The notes under the pieces: model-generated | Told to the model about the DNA's origin: nothing | Databases searched by the model: none | The model's input: only the letters and a program-made list of their open reading frames with translations | Shown: positions 46,525-55,388 of the stretch, one piece after another | Layout: each line of letters starts with the position of its first letter | Numbering within the stretch: the first letter of the stretch is position 1 | Program-made: the position numbers and the translations under genes | Source of the DNA: Henriciella marina DSM 19595 | GTDB taxonomy: Bacteria > Pseudomonadota > Alphaproteobacteria > Caulobacterales > Hyphomonadaceae | Assembly: GCF_000376805.1 (NCBI RefSeq) | Contig: NZ_AQXT01000002.1 | Location: 620,001-684,000, forward strand | Direction of reading: 5' to 3' | Length of the DNA: 64,000 nucleotides

Positions 46525-47547
46525 TCAGGCGAGTTTGACGAGCATCTTACCGGTATTGCGACCCTGGAACAGGCCAAGAAACGCCTCCGGCGCCGTCTCG
46601 ATACCTTCCATGACTGTTTCCTCGAACTTCAGGTCGCCATTCTTGATCCAGGCGGCCATATCCTTGAGGAATTGCGGCTGCATATCTGCGTAGGTCGAGA
46701 CGATAAAGCCCTTGAGTGTAAGCTGTTTGCCCACGACCTGAATGATGTTGGCCGGGCCGGGCTGAGGCTCGGTTGCATTGTACTGGCTGATCATGCCGCA
46801 GATCGCGAATCTCGCCATAGGGCGAGCGCATTCGATGGCTGCCTGAAGGTGATCGCCGCCGACATTGTCGAAGTAGACATCGATGCCTTTCGGGGCCGCT
46901 TTGCGAAGCGCGCCGAGCAGGCCGTCATAGTCGCTGTGCGCCTTGTAATCAATGACATGATCGGCGCCTAGATCCTTGACGAGCTTACACTTTTCTTCGC
47001 CGCCAGCCGAACCGATGACCGTGCAGTTCTTGATCTTCGCGATCTGCACAACCGTCGAGCCAACAGCGCCCGCGGCACCCGACACAAACACCGTATCGCC
47101 TTCCTTCAGATCAGCGACCCGGAGAATGCCTGCATAGGCCGTGAGACCCGGCATCCCGGCAACACCCAGCAGCGCCGAATCAGGCAGCCCGGTCTGCGGC
47201 ACCTTGTTGACCATCATCTCTTCTGGCTTGCCGGTCCAGACATCACGCCAGCCGCCCATGGAGACGATCAGATCGCCTTCTGAATAGTCAGGGTGCGCCG
47301 AAGCCGTGACCCGGCCAACCGCGCTGCCGGTCAGCACTTCGCCAATCTGGAAAGGCGGCACATAGCTCTCGCGATCATACATCCGGCCGCGCATATAAGG
47401 GTCGACCGACATCCAGCTATTGGTGACCTGGATCTCTCCATTGCCGGGCGCCTGGGCGGTGATGTCGACTTTCTTGAAGTCGTCCATCTTCGGCATGCCC
47501 ACAGGACGTTTCGCCAGGGCCCAGCCTGTACCTTTAAGATCTGACAT
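46525..47547 (-). CDS. NADP-dependent oxidoreductase, CurA/leukotriene-B4-dehydrogenase type
   Basis: A 340-residue zinc-independent medium-chain reductase. NADP-binding FVSGAAGAVGSTVVQIAKI near residues 150-168, VDPYMRGRM near residue 50, and VYFDNVGGDHLQAAI near residue 235. Relatives (E. coli CurA, mammalian PTGR) reduce alpha,beta-unsaturated ketones or detoxify alkenals. ATG 47547 follows GAGGA at 8 nt. An in-frame extension upstream lacks family sequence. It is divergent from the Gfo/Idh gene across 174 bp. Confidence 0.93.
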   Translation of the reverse strand: MSDLKGTGWALAKRPVGMPKMDDFKKVDITAQAPGNGEIQVTNSWMSVDPYMRGRMYDRESYVPPFQIGEVLTGSAVGRVTASAHPDYSEGDLIVSMGGWRDVWTGKPEEMMVNKVPQTGLPDSALLGVAGMPGLTAYAGILRVADLKEGDTVFVSGAAGAVGSTVVQIAKIKNCTVIGSAGGEEKCKLVKDLGADHVIDYKAHSDYDGLLGALRKAAPKGIDVYFDNVGGDHLQAAIECARPMARFAICGMISQYNATEPQPGPANIIQVVGKQLTLKGFIVSTYADMQPQFLKDMAAWIKNGDLKFEETVMEGIETAPEAFLGLFQGRNTGKMLVKLA

Positions 47548-47721
47548 ATCGCGCTTCCTCATGTTTCTGATAGGTATCGGCCTGCAACATGGGTCAGCCA
47601 CCGGGCGCTGTGAAGGCGTGTCAGAAAGAATCCGCAAGACTCTTTGACCCCAAGATATGAGGCGCCAGCTTGCATGCGGTACCGCGCGAATGCGAAGGGG
47701 CTGCCAAGTTGGAGCGAATGT

Positions 47722-48639
47722 ATGTCCCTTAAAACTGCTCTTATCGGCGCGGGTGTCTTTGGCGGTTACCACGCCGGGAAGATCGCCGAGGCGCAATCTG
47801 CGATCTTTATCGGTGTCTTTGACCCGGACGCTGCGCGTGCGCGTGATCTCGCTGATAAGCACGGCGTGAAAGCGTTCGCGTCGCAGGCCGATACGCTCAG
47901 CGCTGCCGATGCCGTAATCATTGCCTGTCCGGCCATCTATCATGCAGAGACCGTCAAAGCCGCGCTTTCGGCAGGCTGTCATGTCCTCGTGGAAAAGCCG
48001 CTCGCCCTCACCGGCGAAGAGGCGATGGCGCTTGCAGAGCTGGCTGACAAATCAGACCGCGTGCTTCAGGTTGGCCATCAGGAAAGACTGGTCCTGAAAG
48101 AGATGGGCCTGTTCGACCTTCCAGAGACACCTCTAGAAATTGAGGCTTATCGCGAGAGCCCGCCGGCGCCCACGGGGCGTGCAGGCGATGTCTCAGTGAT
48201 CTTCGACCTGATGATCCACGACCTCGACATGGTCGCCTGCCTGCAAGGCGCGGCGTCCTCGATCGCAGGGCAGGGCGCCATCATCCATTCAGGGCGCATC
48301 GACCAGGCACGCGCCGATCTCGTCTTCGCAGATGGCGGACGGGCAATGGTCTCCTCAAGCCGCGCCGCAGATGAGCGCCGCCGGTCCATGCGTCTCGCCT
48401 TCAAAAGCGGTGAGATCGAAATCGATTTCCTGACACGTGCGGTGCGCAACACCACACCGTTCGAGATAAAGGCCGACGTCTCAGAAAGCCTTCCCGATCC
48501 GCTCGGCGCGGCAGACCATGCGTTCTTTGCCGCCTGCCTCGGCAAAGGCCCCGTGCTTGTGCCCGGCCGCGAAGCAGCCGAAGCTGTCCGCGTGGCAGAA
48601 GCCCTTGAAAATTCAATAATGAAAACAACCGGAGCCTGA
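47722..48639 (+). CDS. Gfo/Idh/MocA-family sugar-nucleotide oxidoreductase (GnnA-like candidate)
   Basis: A 305-residue dehydrogenase with an N-terminal Rossmann fold (ALIGAGVFGGYHAGKI), the family EKPLA motif in HVLVEKPLALTG near residue 90, and a substrate region VIFDLMIHDLDMVACL near residue 157 (the HD typical of active members). The DegT aminotransferase gene starts 3 bp later. This pair matches the layout of gnnA-gnnB, which convert UDP-GlcNAc to UDP-GlcNAc3N for diaminoglucose lipid A. O-antigen sugar synthesis is the main alternative. ATG 47722 has TGGAG upstream. Confidence 0.88.
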   Translation: MSLKTALIGAGVFGGYHAGKIAEAQSAIFIGVFDPDAARARDLADKHGVKAFASQADTLSAADAVIIACPAIYHAETVKAALSAGCHVLVEKPLALTGEEAMALAELADKSDRVLQVGHQERLVLKEMGLFDLPETPLEIEAYRESPPAPTGRAGDVSVIFDLMIHDLDMVACLQGAASSIAGQGAIIHSGRIDQARADLVFADGGRAMVSSSRAADERRRSMRLAFKSGEIEIDFLTRAVRNTTPFEIKADVSESLPDPLGAADHAFFAACLGKGPVLVPGREAAEAVRVAEALENSIMKTTGA

Positions 48640-48642
48640 CAC

Positions 48643-49803
48643 ATGGCCGCTGCTGAGAAACTTGCACATCTACCGGGCGACGCGCCGATCCAGTTCTTTG
48701 ACCTGAAGGCCCAGCAGGCTTCCATCCGCGGCGCGCTTGAGACGCGCTGGACCACCATCCTCGATCATGGCCGCTATATTGGCGGGCCTGAAGTCGATGA
48801 GTGTGAGCAGAAACTCTGTGAGTTCACGGGCGCTGCAGACGCTGTTGTCGTTGGCTCGGGCACGCAGGCGCTCGTCATGCCGCTGATCGCACTTGGCTAT
48901 GGCCATGGCGACGCCGTCTTCATCCCCGGCTTCACCTATAATGCGACAGCGAATGCGGTGCTCCTTGCGGGCGCGACCCCCGTCCTCGTCGATATCGACC
49001 CGGCGACCTTCAACATGGACGCCGCCGACCTTGAGCGGAAAATCCAGATGGTGAAAGGCAACCGCAATCTTCGCGCGCGGGCGATCATGCCCGTCGACCT
49101 CTACGGCCTACCTGCCGACTACGCCGCGCTTGAGAGCGTCGCCGATGCACACGGGCTGCGGATTGTCGCTGACGCCGCGCAGGCCTTTGGCGGACGCCAG
49201 GGCAATCAATGGATCGGTACGCTTGCAGAGATCAGCGCGACCAGCTTCTACCCAACCAAGACGCTTGGCGGGTATGGCGATGGCGGCGCGATCATGGTGC
49301 GTGACAAGGAGGTCGGCGACCTCCTGCGGTCCATCCGCTGGCACGGGACGGGCGACAATCGCAAGGAATCCATTCGAGTCGGCATCAATGGCCGCTGCGA
49401 TTCGATCCAGTGCGCGGTCGTCTCCGAAAAGCTCGGCATCTTCGAAGAAGAACGCCAGCGCCGTATTCAGGCGGCGTCCATCTATAATGAGCGACTAACC
49501 GGCAAGGTGGACGGCCAGGTCGTCGGCGCGAACGAAGAGTCTGCCTATGGCCTCTACACCGTCCGCGTACCTGATCGTGATGGTGTCCGGGCCTCGCTTC
49601 AGGAAAAAGGCGTGCCGACGGCGATCTATTACGACACGCCTATTCACCAGATGCCGGCCTTCGAACAGTTCGCCCCGCCGGGCGGTCTGCCCGAATGTGA
49701 GCGTGCCTCAAGGGAGGTCCTCAGCCTGCCAATGCACCCCTACCTGTCGGAAGATCAGATCCACCGCGTCTGCGATGCGCTGCTTGCGACTTTGCAGCGC
49801 TGA
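48643..49803 (+). CDS. DegT/DnrJ/EryC1 sugar aminotransferase (GnnB/WbpE-like)
   Basis: A 386-residue PLP aminotransferase for nucleotide sugars. It has IQFFDLKAQQASIRGALETR near residues 16-35, GSGTQALVMPL near residue 68, DAAQAFGGRQGN near residues 177-188, and the PLP lysine in TSFYPTKTLGGYGDGG near residue 208. These motifs fit WbpE and GnnB, which transaminate 3-keto UDP-GlcNAc derivatives. It is 3 bp downstream of the Gfo/Idh gene, so the two almost certainly act in sequence. Confidence 0.93.
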   Translation: MAAAEKLAHLPGDAPIQFFDLKAQQASIRGALETRWTTILDHGRYIGGPEVDECEQKLCEFTGAADAVVVGSGTQALVMPLIALGYGHGDAVFIPGFTYNATANAVLLAGATPVLVDIDPATFNMDAADLERKIQMVKGNRNLRARAIMPVDLYGLPADYAALESVADAHGLRIVADAAQAFGGRQGNQWIGTLAEISATSFYPTKTLGGYGDGGAIMVRDKEVGDLLRSIRWHGTGDNRKESIRVGINGRCDSIQCAVVSEKLGIFEEERQRRIQAASIYNERLTGKVDGQVVGANEESAYGLYTVRVPDRDGVRASLQEKGVPTAIYYDTPIHQMPAFEQFAPPGGLPECERASREVLSLPMHPYLSEDQIHRVCDALLATLQR

Positions 49804-49825
49804 CAACTCGTCTTAAGTGAGCGCC

Positions 49826-51484
49826 ATGACTGACGTGCTCAAAATACTGGTTGCCCAGCTGAACCCCGTTGTTGGTGACATCAACGGCAATGCCAAGCTT
49901 GCGCGTGAAGTGCTCGAAGAGGGCGGCCAGAAGGGCGCAGACCTCGTTGTCTTCAGCGAGATGTTCCTGCTTGGATATCCGCCGGAAGACCTCGTCCTGA
50001 AGCCAAGTGCGGTCGAGCTTAGCATGCAGGCCGCGCAATCGCTCGCAAGCTCATCGAGCGAGTTGCCACCCTTCGTGATCGGCTCGCCCTGGCAGAAAGG
50101 GTCCAACCTTTTCAATTCGGTTGTGTTCTGCCGGAACGGCAAGGTCGAAGCGCGCTACGACAAGCAGGAACTGCCCAATTACGGCGTCTTTGATGAGCAG
50201 CGCCTCTTTGATCGCGGCGCGTCGCCAGCTTGCATCGTTGAGGTGAAGGGCGTCAAAATCGGTCTCGCCATTTGTGAGGATGTCTGGTTCGACCGCGTCC
50301 CGAATGCCGCCAAGGCAGCGGGCGCAGAACTGCTGGTCATCCCCAATGGCTCGCCCTGGCGCCGCAGCATCCACACGGAACGTGCCGAGGCCTTCGACCG
50401 GTGGAGCCGGCTTGGGCTTCCATATCTCTTCGTGAACCAGGTCGGCGGTCAGGATGAGCTTATCTTTGATGGCGCGTCATACGCGACCAATACGGTGCAC
50501 GCTGAACGTTGCGGCCTCGTCGGCCAGTTCGACACCGGCACAGCAACGGTCGAGTTCGACCTTAAGGCCAGAAAACTGAGCCTGCCTGATGGTGGATGTG
50601 AGCTCGACCCTGATGGCTGGCATATGGAGTACCGGGCCGCGACGCTGGCGCTCGGCGACTATGTGAACAAGAACAGGTTTCCAGGTGTCGTACTCGGCAT
50701 GTCTGGCGGGATCGACAGTGCACTGACCGCAGCGATCGCGGTCGATGCCCTGGGGCCTGACCGGGTCTGGTGCGTCATGATGCCGTCGAAATACACCTCA
50801 TCCAACAGCCTTGAGGACGCCAAGCGCTGCGCCGAGGCTCTCGGCGTGCGCTACGATATCATCAACATCGCGCCGGGCGTTGGCGCCATGGATGAGATGC
50901 TGGGAGAGCTTTTCTCCGGCAAGGAAAGCGACACGACCGAAGAAAACATTCAGTCGCGCCTTCGCGGCCTGACGCTGATGGCGCTATCGAACAAGTTCGG
51001 TCACATGGTCGTCACGACGGGCAACAAGTCGGAAATGGCGGTCGGGTATGCGACGCTCTATGGCGACATGTGCGGCGGCTACAATGCGCTGAAGGATTTC
51101 TACAAAACCGAGGTCTTTGAGCTCTCGCGCTGGCGCAATGTGAACCTGCCAGAAGGGGCGCTTGGACCGTCCGGTGAGGTTATCCCCGAGCGGATCATCA
51201 CCAAGCCGCCATCTGCAGAACTGCGCGAAGACCAGAAGGATGAGGACTCGCTGCCATCCTATGATGACCTCGATGACATCCTGCGCGGGCTCGTCGATGA
51301 TGAAGCAGATATCGACGATATCCTGGCGCGTGGCCACGATGAGGCGACTGTAAGACGTATCGAGCATCTCTTGTACATTGCCGAGTACAAGCGTAGGCAA
51401 GCGCCGCCCGGCGTCAAAGTCGGCGGCAAGAATTTCGGCCGCGACCGTCGCTATCCGATTACCAACCGTTTCAGGGATGATTGA
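49826..51484 (+). CDS. nadE: Glutamine-dependent NAD synthetase
   Basis: A 552-residue two-domain enzyme for the last step of NAD synthesis. The N-terminal nitrilase-fold glutaminase has Glu in VVFSEMFLLGYPPED near residue 45, Lys in YDKQELPNYGVFDE near residue 114 and Cys in AICEDVWFD near residue 151. The C-terminal synthetase has the P-loop GMSGGIDSALTAAIA near residues 292-306 and TGNKSEMAVGYATLYGD near residue 400. ATG 49826 was chosen over GTG 49817. The stop overlaps the gltX ATG by one base (TGATG). Confidence 0.96.
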   Translation: MTDVLKILVAQLNPVVGDINGNAKLAREVLEEGGQKGADLVVFSEMFLLGYPPEDLVLKPSAVELSMQAAQSLASSSSELPPFVIGSPWQKGSNLFNSVVFCRNGKVEARYDKQELPNYGVFDEQRLFDRGASPACIVEVKGVKIGLAICEDVWFDRVPNAAKAAGAELLVIPNGSPWRRSIHTERAEAFDRWSRLGLPYLFVNQVGGQDELIFDGASYATNTVHAERCGLVGQFDTGTATVEFDLKARKLSLPDGGCELDPDGWHMEYRAATLALGDYVNKNRFPGVVLGMSGGIDSALTAAIAVDALGPDRVWCVMMPSKYTSSNSLEDAKRCAEALGVRYDIINIAPGVGAMDEMLGELFSGKESDTTEENIQSRLRGLTLMALSNKFGHMVVTTGNKSEMAVGYATLYGDMCGGYNALKDFYKTEVFELSRWRNVNLPEGALGPSGEVIPERIITKPPSAELREDQKDEDSLPSYDDLDDILRGLVDDEADIDDILARGHDEATVRRIEHLLYIAEYKRRQAPPGVKVGGKNFGRDRRYPITNRFRDD

Positions 51485-52827
51485 TGACCGCACCCGTCGT
51501 CCGTTTCGCGCCTTCGCCTACTGGCAAGCTCCATGTCGGCAATGTCCGCACGGCTCTCATCAACTGGCTGTTTGCCAAAGGGCAGGGCGGCAAATTCATC
51601 CTGCGTGTCGATGACACAGACACGGAGCGCTCGACGCAGGACTATGAAGATCAGATCAAGGCAGACCTGACCTGGCTCGGCCTTGTCTTTGATGACACCT
51701 TCAATCAGTCGGCGCGGTTCGAGAAGTATGATGCAGCTGCAGACAGGCTGCGCGGCATGGGCCTTCTCTATGCCTGCTATGAGACCGCTGATGAGCTCGA
51801 TCGCAAGCGCAAGATTGCCCTCTCGCGCGGCCGCCCGCCCGTCTATGACAGATCGGCGCTCAGCCTCACTGATGAGGACAAGGCAAAACTGGAGGCCGAA
51901 GGCCGCAAAGCCCACTGGCGTTTCAAGCTGTCAGGTAACCGGGTTGAGTGGACCGATCTGGTCCGCGGCCCGCAGGGCATAGACACGTCCAGCGTCTCCG
52001 ACCCGGTCCTGATCCGCGAGGACGGCTCCTACCTCTACACGCTGCCATCCGTCGTCGACGATATCGACGCGAAGATCACTCATGTCGTTCGCGGCGAAGA
52101 CCACGTCACCAATTCCGGCGCGCAGATCGAAATCTTCAAGGCCCTTGGCGGCGAGGCACCGGACATGGCCCACACACCGCTTCTGGTTGATGCCGAGGGC
52201 GGTGCCTTCTCCAAACGCCTCGGCTCGCTCAGCATGGATACGCTGGAGCAGCGCGGCATCCTGCCAATGGCAATCCTGTCACTGCTCGCCAAGCTTGGCA
52301 CCAGCGACAATATCGAGGTCCGTGAGGACCTCGCCACGCTCGCAAGCGAGTTCGACTTCGGCAAAATCGGCCGCGCGCCTGCCAAGTTCGATGAGAAAGA
52401 CCTCCTTAGCCTGAATGCGGTTCTGGTGCATGACCTGCCATTCGATGCGGTTCGCGAAGACCTCGAAAAGATCTCGCCAGATGCCGCGAACGAGCCGTTC
52501 TGGCTCGCCGTTCGCGAAAACTGCGAGACTGTCCATGATGTAAAGCCCTTTGCCGACATCGCCTATGGTCGGATCGAACCTATCATTGACGATGAAGATG
52601 CAGACTTCATCGCCGAGGCAAAGACGCTTTTGCCGAACGGCGAGCTCACCGGCGAGAGCTGGAAGGCCTGGACCGGCGATCTGAAACAAGCGACCGGCCG
52701 TAAAGGCAAATCGCTTTTCATGCCGCTTCGTAAGGCGCTGACCGGTCAGGAGCACGGGCCGGATATGTCTGTCCTGTTCCCGCTCATCGGCCGCGAAGCT
52801 GCTGCACGGCGCCTGTCTAGGGACTGA
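51484..52827 (+). CDS. gltX: Glutamyl-tRNA synthetase, second type
   Basis: A 447-residue class I synthetase. HIGH-equivalent RFAPSPTGKLHVGN near residues 7-20; VRGEDHVTN near residue 202; KMSKS-equivalent in GGAFSKRLGS near residue 240, where the usual KLSKRHG is altered (Phe before Ser-Lys-Arg). Alphaproteobacteria often carry two GluRS, and this variant motif is what I associate with the second copy, whose tRNA preference (Glu or Gln) can differ. Translation is probably coupled to nadE. Confidence 0.94.
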   Translation: MTAPVVRFAPSPTGKLHVGNVRTALINWLFAKGQGGKFILRVDDTDTERSTQDYEDQIKADLTWLGLVFDDTFNQSARFEKYDAAADRLRGMGLLYACYETADELDRKRKIALSRGRPPVYDRSALSLTDEDKAKLEAEGRKAHWRFKLSGNRVEWTDLVRGPQGIDTSSVSDPVLIREDGSYLYTLPSVVDDIDAKITHVVRGEDHVTNSGAQIEIFKALGGEAPDMAHTPLLVDAEGGAFSKRLGSLSMDTLEQRGILPMAILSLLAKLGTSDNIEVREDLATLASEFDFGKIGRAPAKFDEKDLLSLNAVLVHDLPFDAVREDLEKISPDAANEPFWLAVRENCETVHDVKPFADIAYGRIEPIIDDEDADFIAEAKTLLPNGELTGESWKAWTGDLKQATGRKGKSLFMPLRKALTGQEHGPDMSVLFPLIGREAAARRLSRD

Positions 52828-52840
52828 ACCTTGAGACGGC

Positions 52841-52855
52841 GGGCTTTCGCCCTTT
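52841..52855 (+). terminator. Weak terminator-like hairpin after gltX
   Basis: GGGC-TTTC-GCCC (52841-52852) followed by TTT lies between convergent gltX and the LOG-family gene. The 4-bp stem is short, so this is tentative. Confidence 0.3.
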
Positions 52856-52868
52856 AGGACACCCAGAA

Positions 52869-53432
52869 CTAGTCGGAGAGTTTGACGATCCGGTCTCGAA
52901 GGGCATCAATCGCGTCCTCTGGCGTGCCCGCATGCACGAGTGCGCTTCGAAAGCTTTCAGGCGTGAACTTGCCGTCGATGATGTGGTTCATCAATTCGAA
53001 GAAGGGCGCCCAGAAACCGTCCTCGTCCAGAAATGCCATTGGCTTTGCGTGCAGGCCAAGACGCGCCCAGCTCAGCATTTCGACCGCTTCTTCCAGTGTG
53101 CCGATCCCGCCCGGCAGGACGATGAAAGCGTCTGACTCGTCGAACATCATCTGCTTGCGCGTATGCATGTCATCGACAATGCGGTGCTCCACCTCATCGA
53201 AGATGCGCTCCTTCTGCAGCAGGAATTTCGGCATGACGCCGAGAACGTCGCCGCCCGCCTCATGAGCAGAGCGCGCGCACGCGCCCATCAGGCCGACACC
53301 GCCGCCGCCATATACAAGCTTGAGGTCCTGAGCAGCCAGTGTACGGCCCAGATTGCGGGCAAGCGTCAGGTAAGCGGGCCGGACATCGTCCGACGACCCG
53401 CAATAAACACAGATTGATTTCAGCTCAGCCAT
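52869..53432 (-). CDS. LOG-family nucleotide 5'-monophosphate phosphoribohydrolase
   Basis: A 187-residue protein of the TIGR00730/LOG family with the two diagnostic motifs DAFIVLPGGIGTLEEAVEM near residues 100-118 (PGGxGTxxE) and the earlier VYGGGGVGLMGACARSAHEAGG near residue 40. Enzymes of this fold release ribose-5-phosphate from nucleotides, and some activate cytokinins. The bacterial role is usually nucleotide salvage or clean-up. It is convergent with gltX and divergent from the Atm1-type exporter across about 90 bp. Confidence 0.94.
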   Translation of the reverse strand: MAELKSICVYCGSSDDVRPAYLTLARNLGRTLAAQDLKLVYGGGGVGLMGACARSAHEAGGDVLGVMPKFLLQKERIFDEVEHRIVDDMHTRKQMMFDESDAFIVLPGGIGTLEEAVEMLSWARLGLHAKPMAFLDEDGFWAPFFELMNHIIDGKFTPESFRSALVHAGTPEDAIDALRDRIVKLSD

Positions 53433-53523
53433 TCACGTCTCATCCCTGCTAATGCACCGGCGTTTAGTCTAGTGAGCGGATTCGTTCCAGCCTCACCCTG
53501 TTGTCGCTCAGATTTTGCCCCAT

Positions 53524-55374
53524 ATGGCGTTCATGACAGGCGCATCGACTTCGAATACCGACCGGGACCAGATTGAGAGTGCGGATGGTGGTCTCGCCAG
53601 CGCAATCGTCAAGATCCTGAAGCTGCTGGCCCGGCCAGAGATGAAGAAATGGCGGCCCGTCATGGGCGTTGCGCTCATCTTGACTCTAGGCGCGGCCGTT
53701 CTTGAAGTCATTTCCCCCATACTGCTGGGCAACGCGATCAACCGTGTCGCCGGGCAGGAAGGCGTTGAGGCCCAGCCGCTGATAATCGCCGTGGGCTGGA
53801 TCGCTTTCGCCATCGGCTTGCGGTTTCTGGCGGCCGCCTTGCCGCAGGCCCGCGATGCGCTGTTCAGCCCGGTCAGCCAGGACGCGCAGCGCCATGCCTG
53901 CGTCGATGCTTTTGGTCACGCGCAGTCGCTTTCCCTCGGTTTCCACCAGACGCGCCGGTCCGGCGCGCTGAACCGCGTCATCGAACGCGGCGCAAGCGCG
54001 ATCGACTATCTGATCCGCTTCCTGGCCTTTAATATCGGCCCAACCTTCGTGCGCCTGGCGCTCGCGTCGGTCGCCCTTGGCGCGGCCTATGACTACAGGC
54101 TCGCCCTGATCGCGATTGCCACCATCGTCCTCTATGTCATCGCGACGGTCATCATCACAGAATGGCGGGTGCGCCAGCGCCGCCGCATGAACAAGGCAGA
54201 CACCGAGTTACGGGCTGTCTCGATCGACACGCTGACGAATTTCGAAACCGTCAAAGCCTTCGCCGCCGAAGCGCGCGAAACGAGCCGGTACGACACAGCC
54301 ATGCACCGCTATAACAAGCGCTATGTCGAGGCCGTTCGCAGCATGTACCTGCTGAACGGTGTTCAGGCGCTCATCATGAATCTCGGCCTTTTTGCCGTGC
54401 TCGCCCTCTCAGCCTGGAATTACACCCAGGGCACAATGCAGATCGGCGACCTGACGGCTGTCATGCTTGTCCTGCTCAGCCTTTATGCGCCGCTCAATAT
54501 TCTCGGCTGGGCCTGGCGGGAGATCAAACAGGGCGCCGTCGATCTGGAAAAGCTTCACGGCCTTCTGGCGATGAAACCGGAAGTCCAGGACAAGCCGGGT
54601 GCGATCGAACTCGGTCACACCAAAGGCGCGGTCGCCTTCAACAATGTGAGCTTCACCCATGATGCCCGCACGGTCGGCGTGGCGGATGTCAGCTTTGCTG
54701 TTGAGCCCGGCAAGAAGATCGCCTTCGTCGGCACGTCTGGTGCGGGCAAATCCACCCTGCTGAAGCTGCTGTTTCGTTTCTATGACGTGAACGCCGGCAC
54801 TGTGCTGGTAGACGGAACCGACGTGCGGGACCTCACGCAGACCTCGCTGCGACGCGCGCTTGGTCTCGTTCCGCAGGACGTGGTCCTCTTCAATGATACG
54901 ATTGCTGCCAACATCGCCTATGCCAATCCAGGCGCCTCGCTCGAAGCGCTTGAAGACGCCGCGCGGCGCGCGCAGCTTCTGCCCTTCATCCAGGCTTTGC
55001 CGGACGGATGGGACACCGAAGTTGGTGAGCGTGGCCTGAAACTCTCTGGCGGCGAGAAACAGCGTGTCGGCATCGCCCGCGTAATTCTCGCCGACCCGGC
55101 CATCCTGGTGCTGGATGAAGCGACCTCCGCCCTCGACAGTGCGACAGAAGCCGCCGTACAGGATGCGCTGGACGAGGCCTCGAAAGGGCGAACGACGCTC
55201 ATGGTCGCCCACCGCCTCTCTACGGTGCAGAACGCTGATGAGATCGTCGTTCTGGAGCATGGCAGGATCGTCGAGCGCGGAACGCATGCAGAGCTTTTGC
55301 GCTCTGATGGCAAGTATGCACAGATGTGGGCGCGTCAGGTTGCGCGAGACAGGCTCGCAGCAGCGGCTGAATAG
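53524..55374 (+). CDS. Atm1/HMT1-type ABC exporter
   Basis: A half-transporter of about 616 residues: membrane domain (residues 40-340, six helices) fused to an ATPase with Walker A VGTSGAGKSTLLK near residue 400, signature LSGGEKQRVGIARV near residue 508 and Walker B ILVLDEATSALD near residue 530. Sequence style (ETVKAFAAEARE in the coupling region; LGLVPQDVVLFNDTI) is that of Atm1/HmtA exporters, which carry glutathione-linked sulfur or metal species. That fits the glutathione genes in the window, but is inferred. Start could be ATG 53524, ATG 53533 or TTG 53515; no clear ribosome-binding site. Confidence 0.92.
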   Translation: MAFMTGASTSNTDRDQIESADGGLASAIVKILKLLARPEMKKWRPVMGVALILTLGAAVLEVISPILLGNAINRVAGQEGVEAQPLIIAVGWIAFAIGLRFLAAALPQARDALFSPVSQDAQRHACVDAFGHAQSLSLGFHQTRRSGALNRVIERGASAIDYLIRFLAFNIGPTFVRLALASVALGAAYDYRLALIAIATIVLYVIATVIITEWRVRQRRRMNKADTELRAVSIDTLTNFETVKAFAAEARETSRYDTAMHRYNKRYVEAVRSMYLLNGVQALIMNLGLFAVLALSAWNYTQGTMQIGDLTAVMLVLLSLYAPLNILGWAWREIKQGAVDLEKLHGLLAMKPEVQDKPGAIELGHTKGAVAFNNVSFTHDARTVGVADVSFAVEPGKKIAFVGTSGAGKSTLLKLLFRFYDVNAGTVLVDGTDVRDLTQTSLRRALGLVPQDVVLFNDTIAANIAYANPGASLEALEDAARRAQLLPFIQALPDGWDTEVGERGLKLSGGEKQRVGIARVILADPAILVLDEATSALDSATEAAVQDALDEASKGRTTLMVAHRLSTVQNADEIVVLEHGRIVERGTHAELLRSDGKYAQMWARQVARDRLAAAAE

Positions 55375-55388
55375 AAAGGTTTTTGAAT

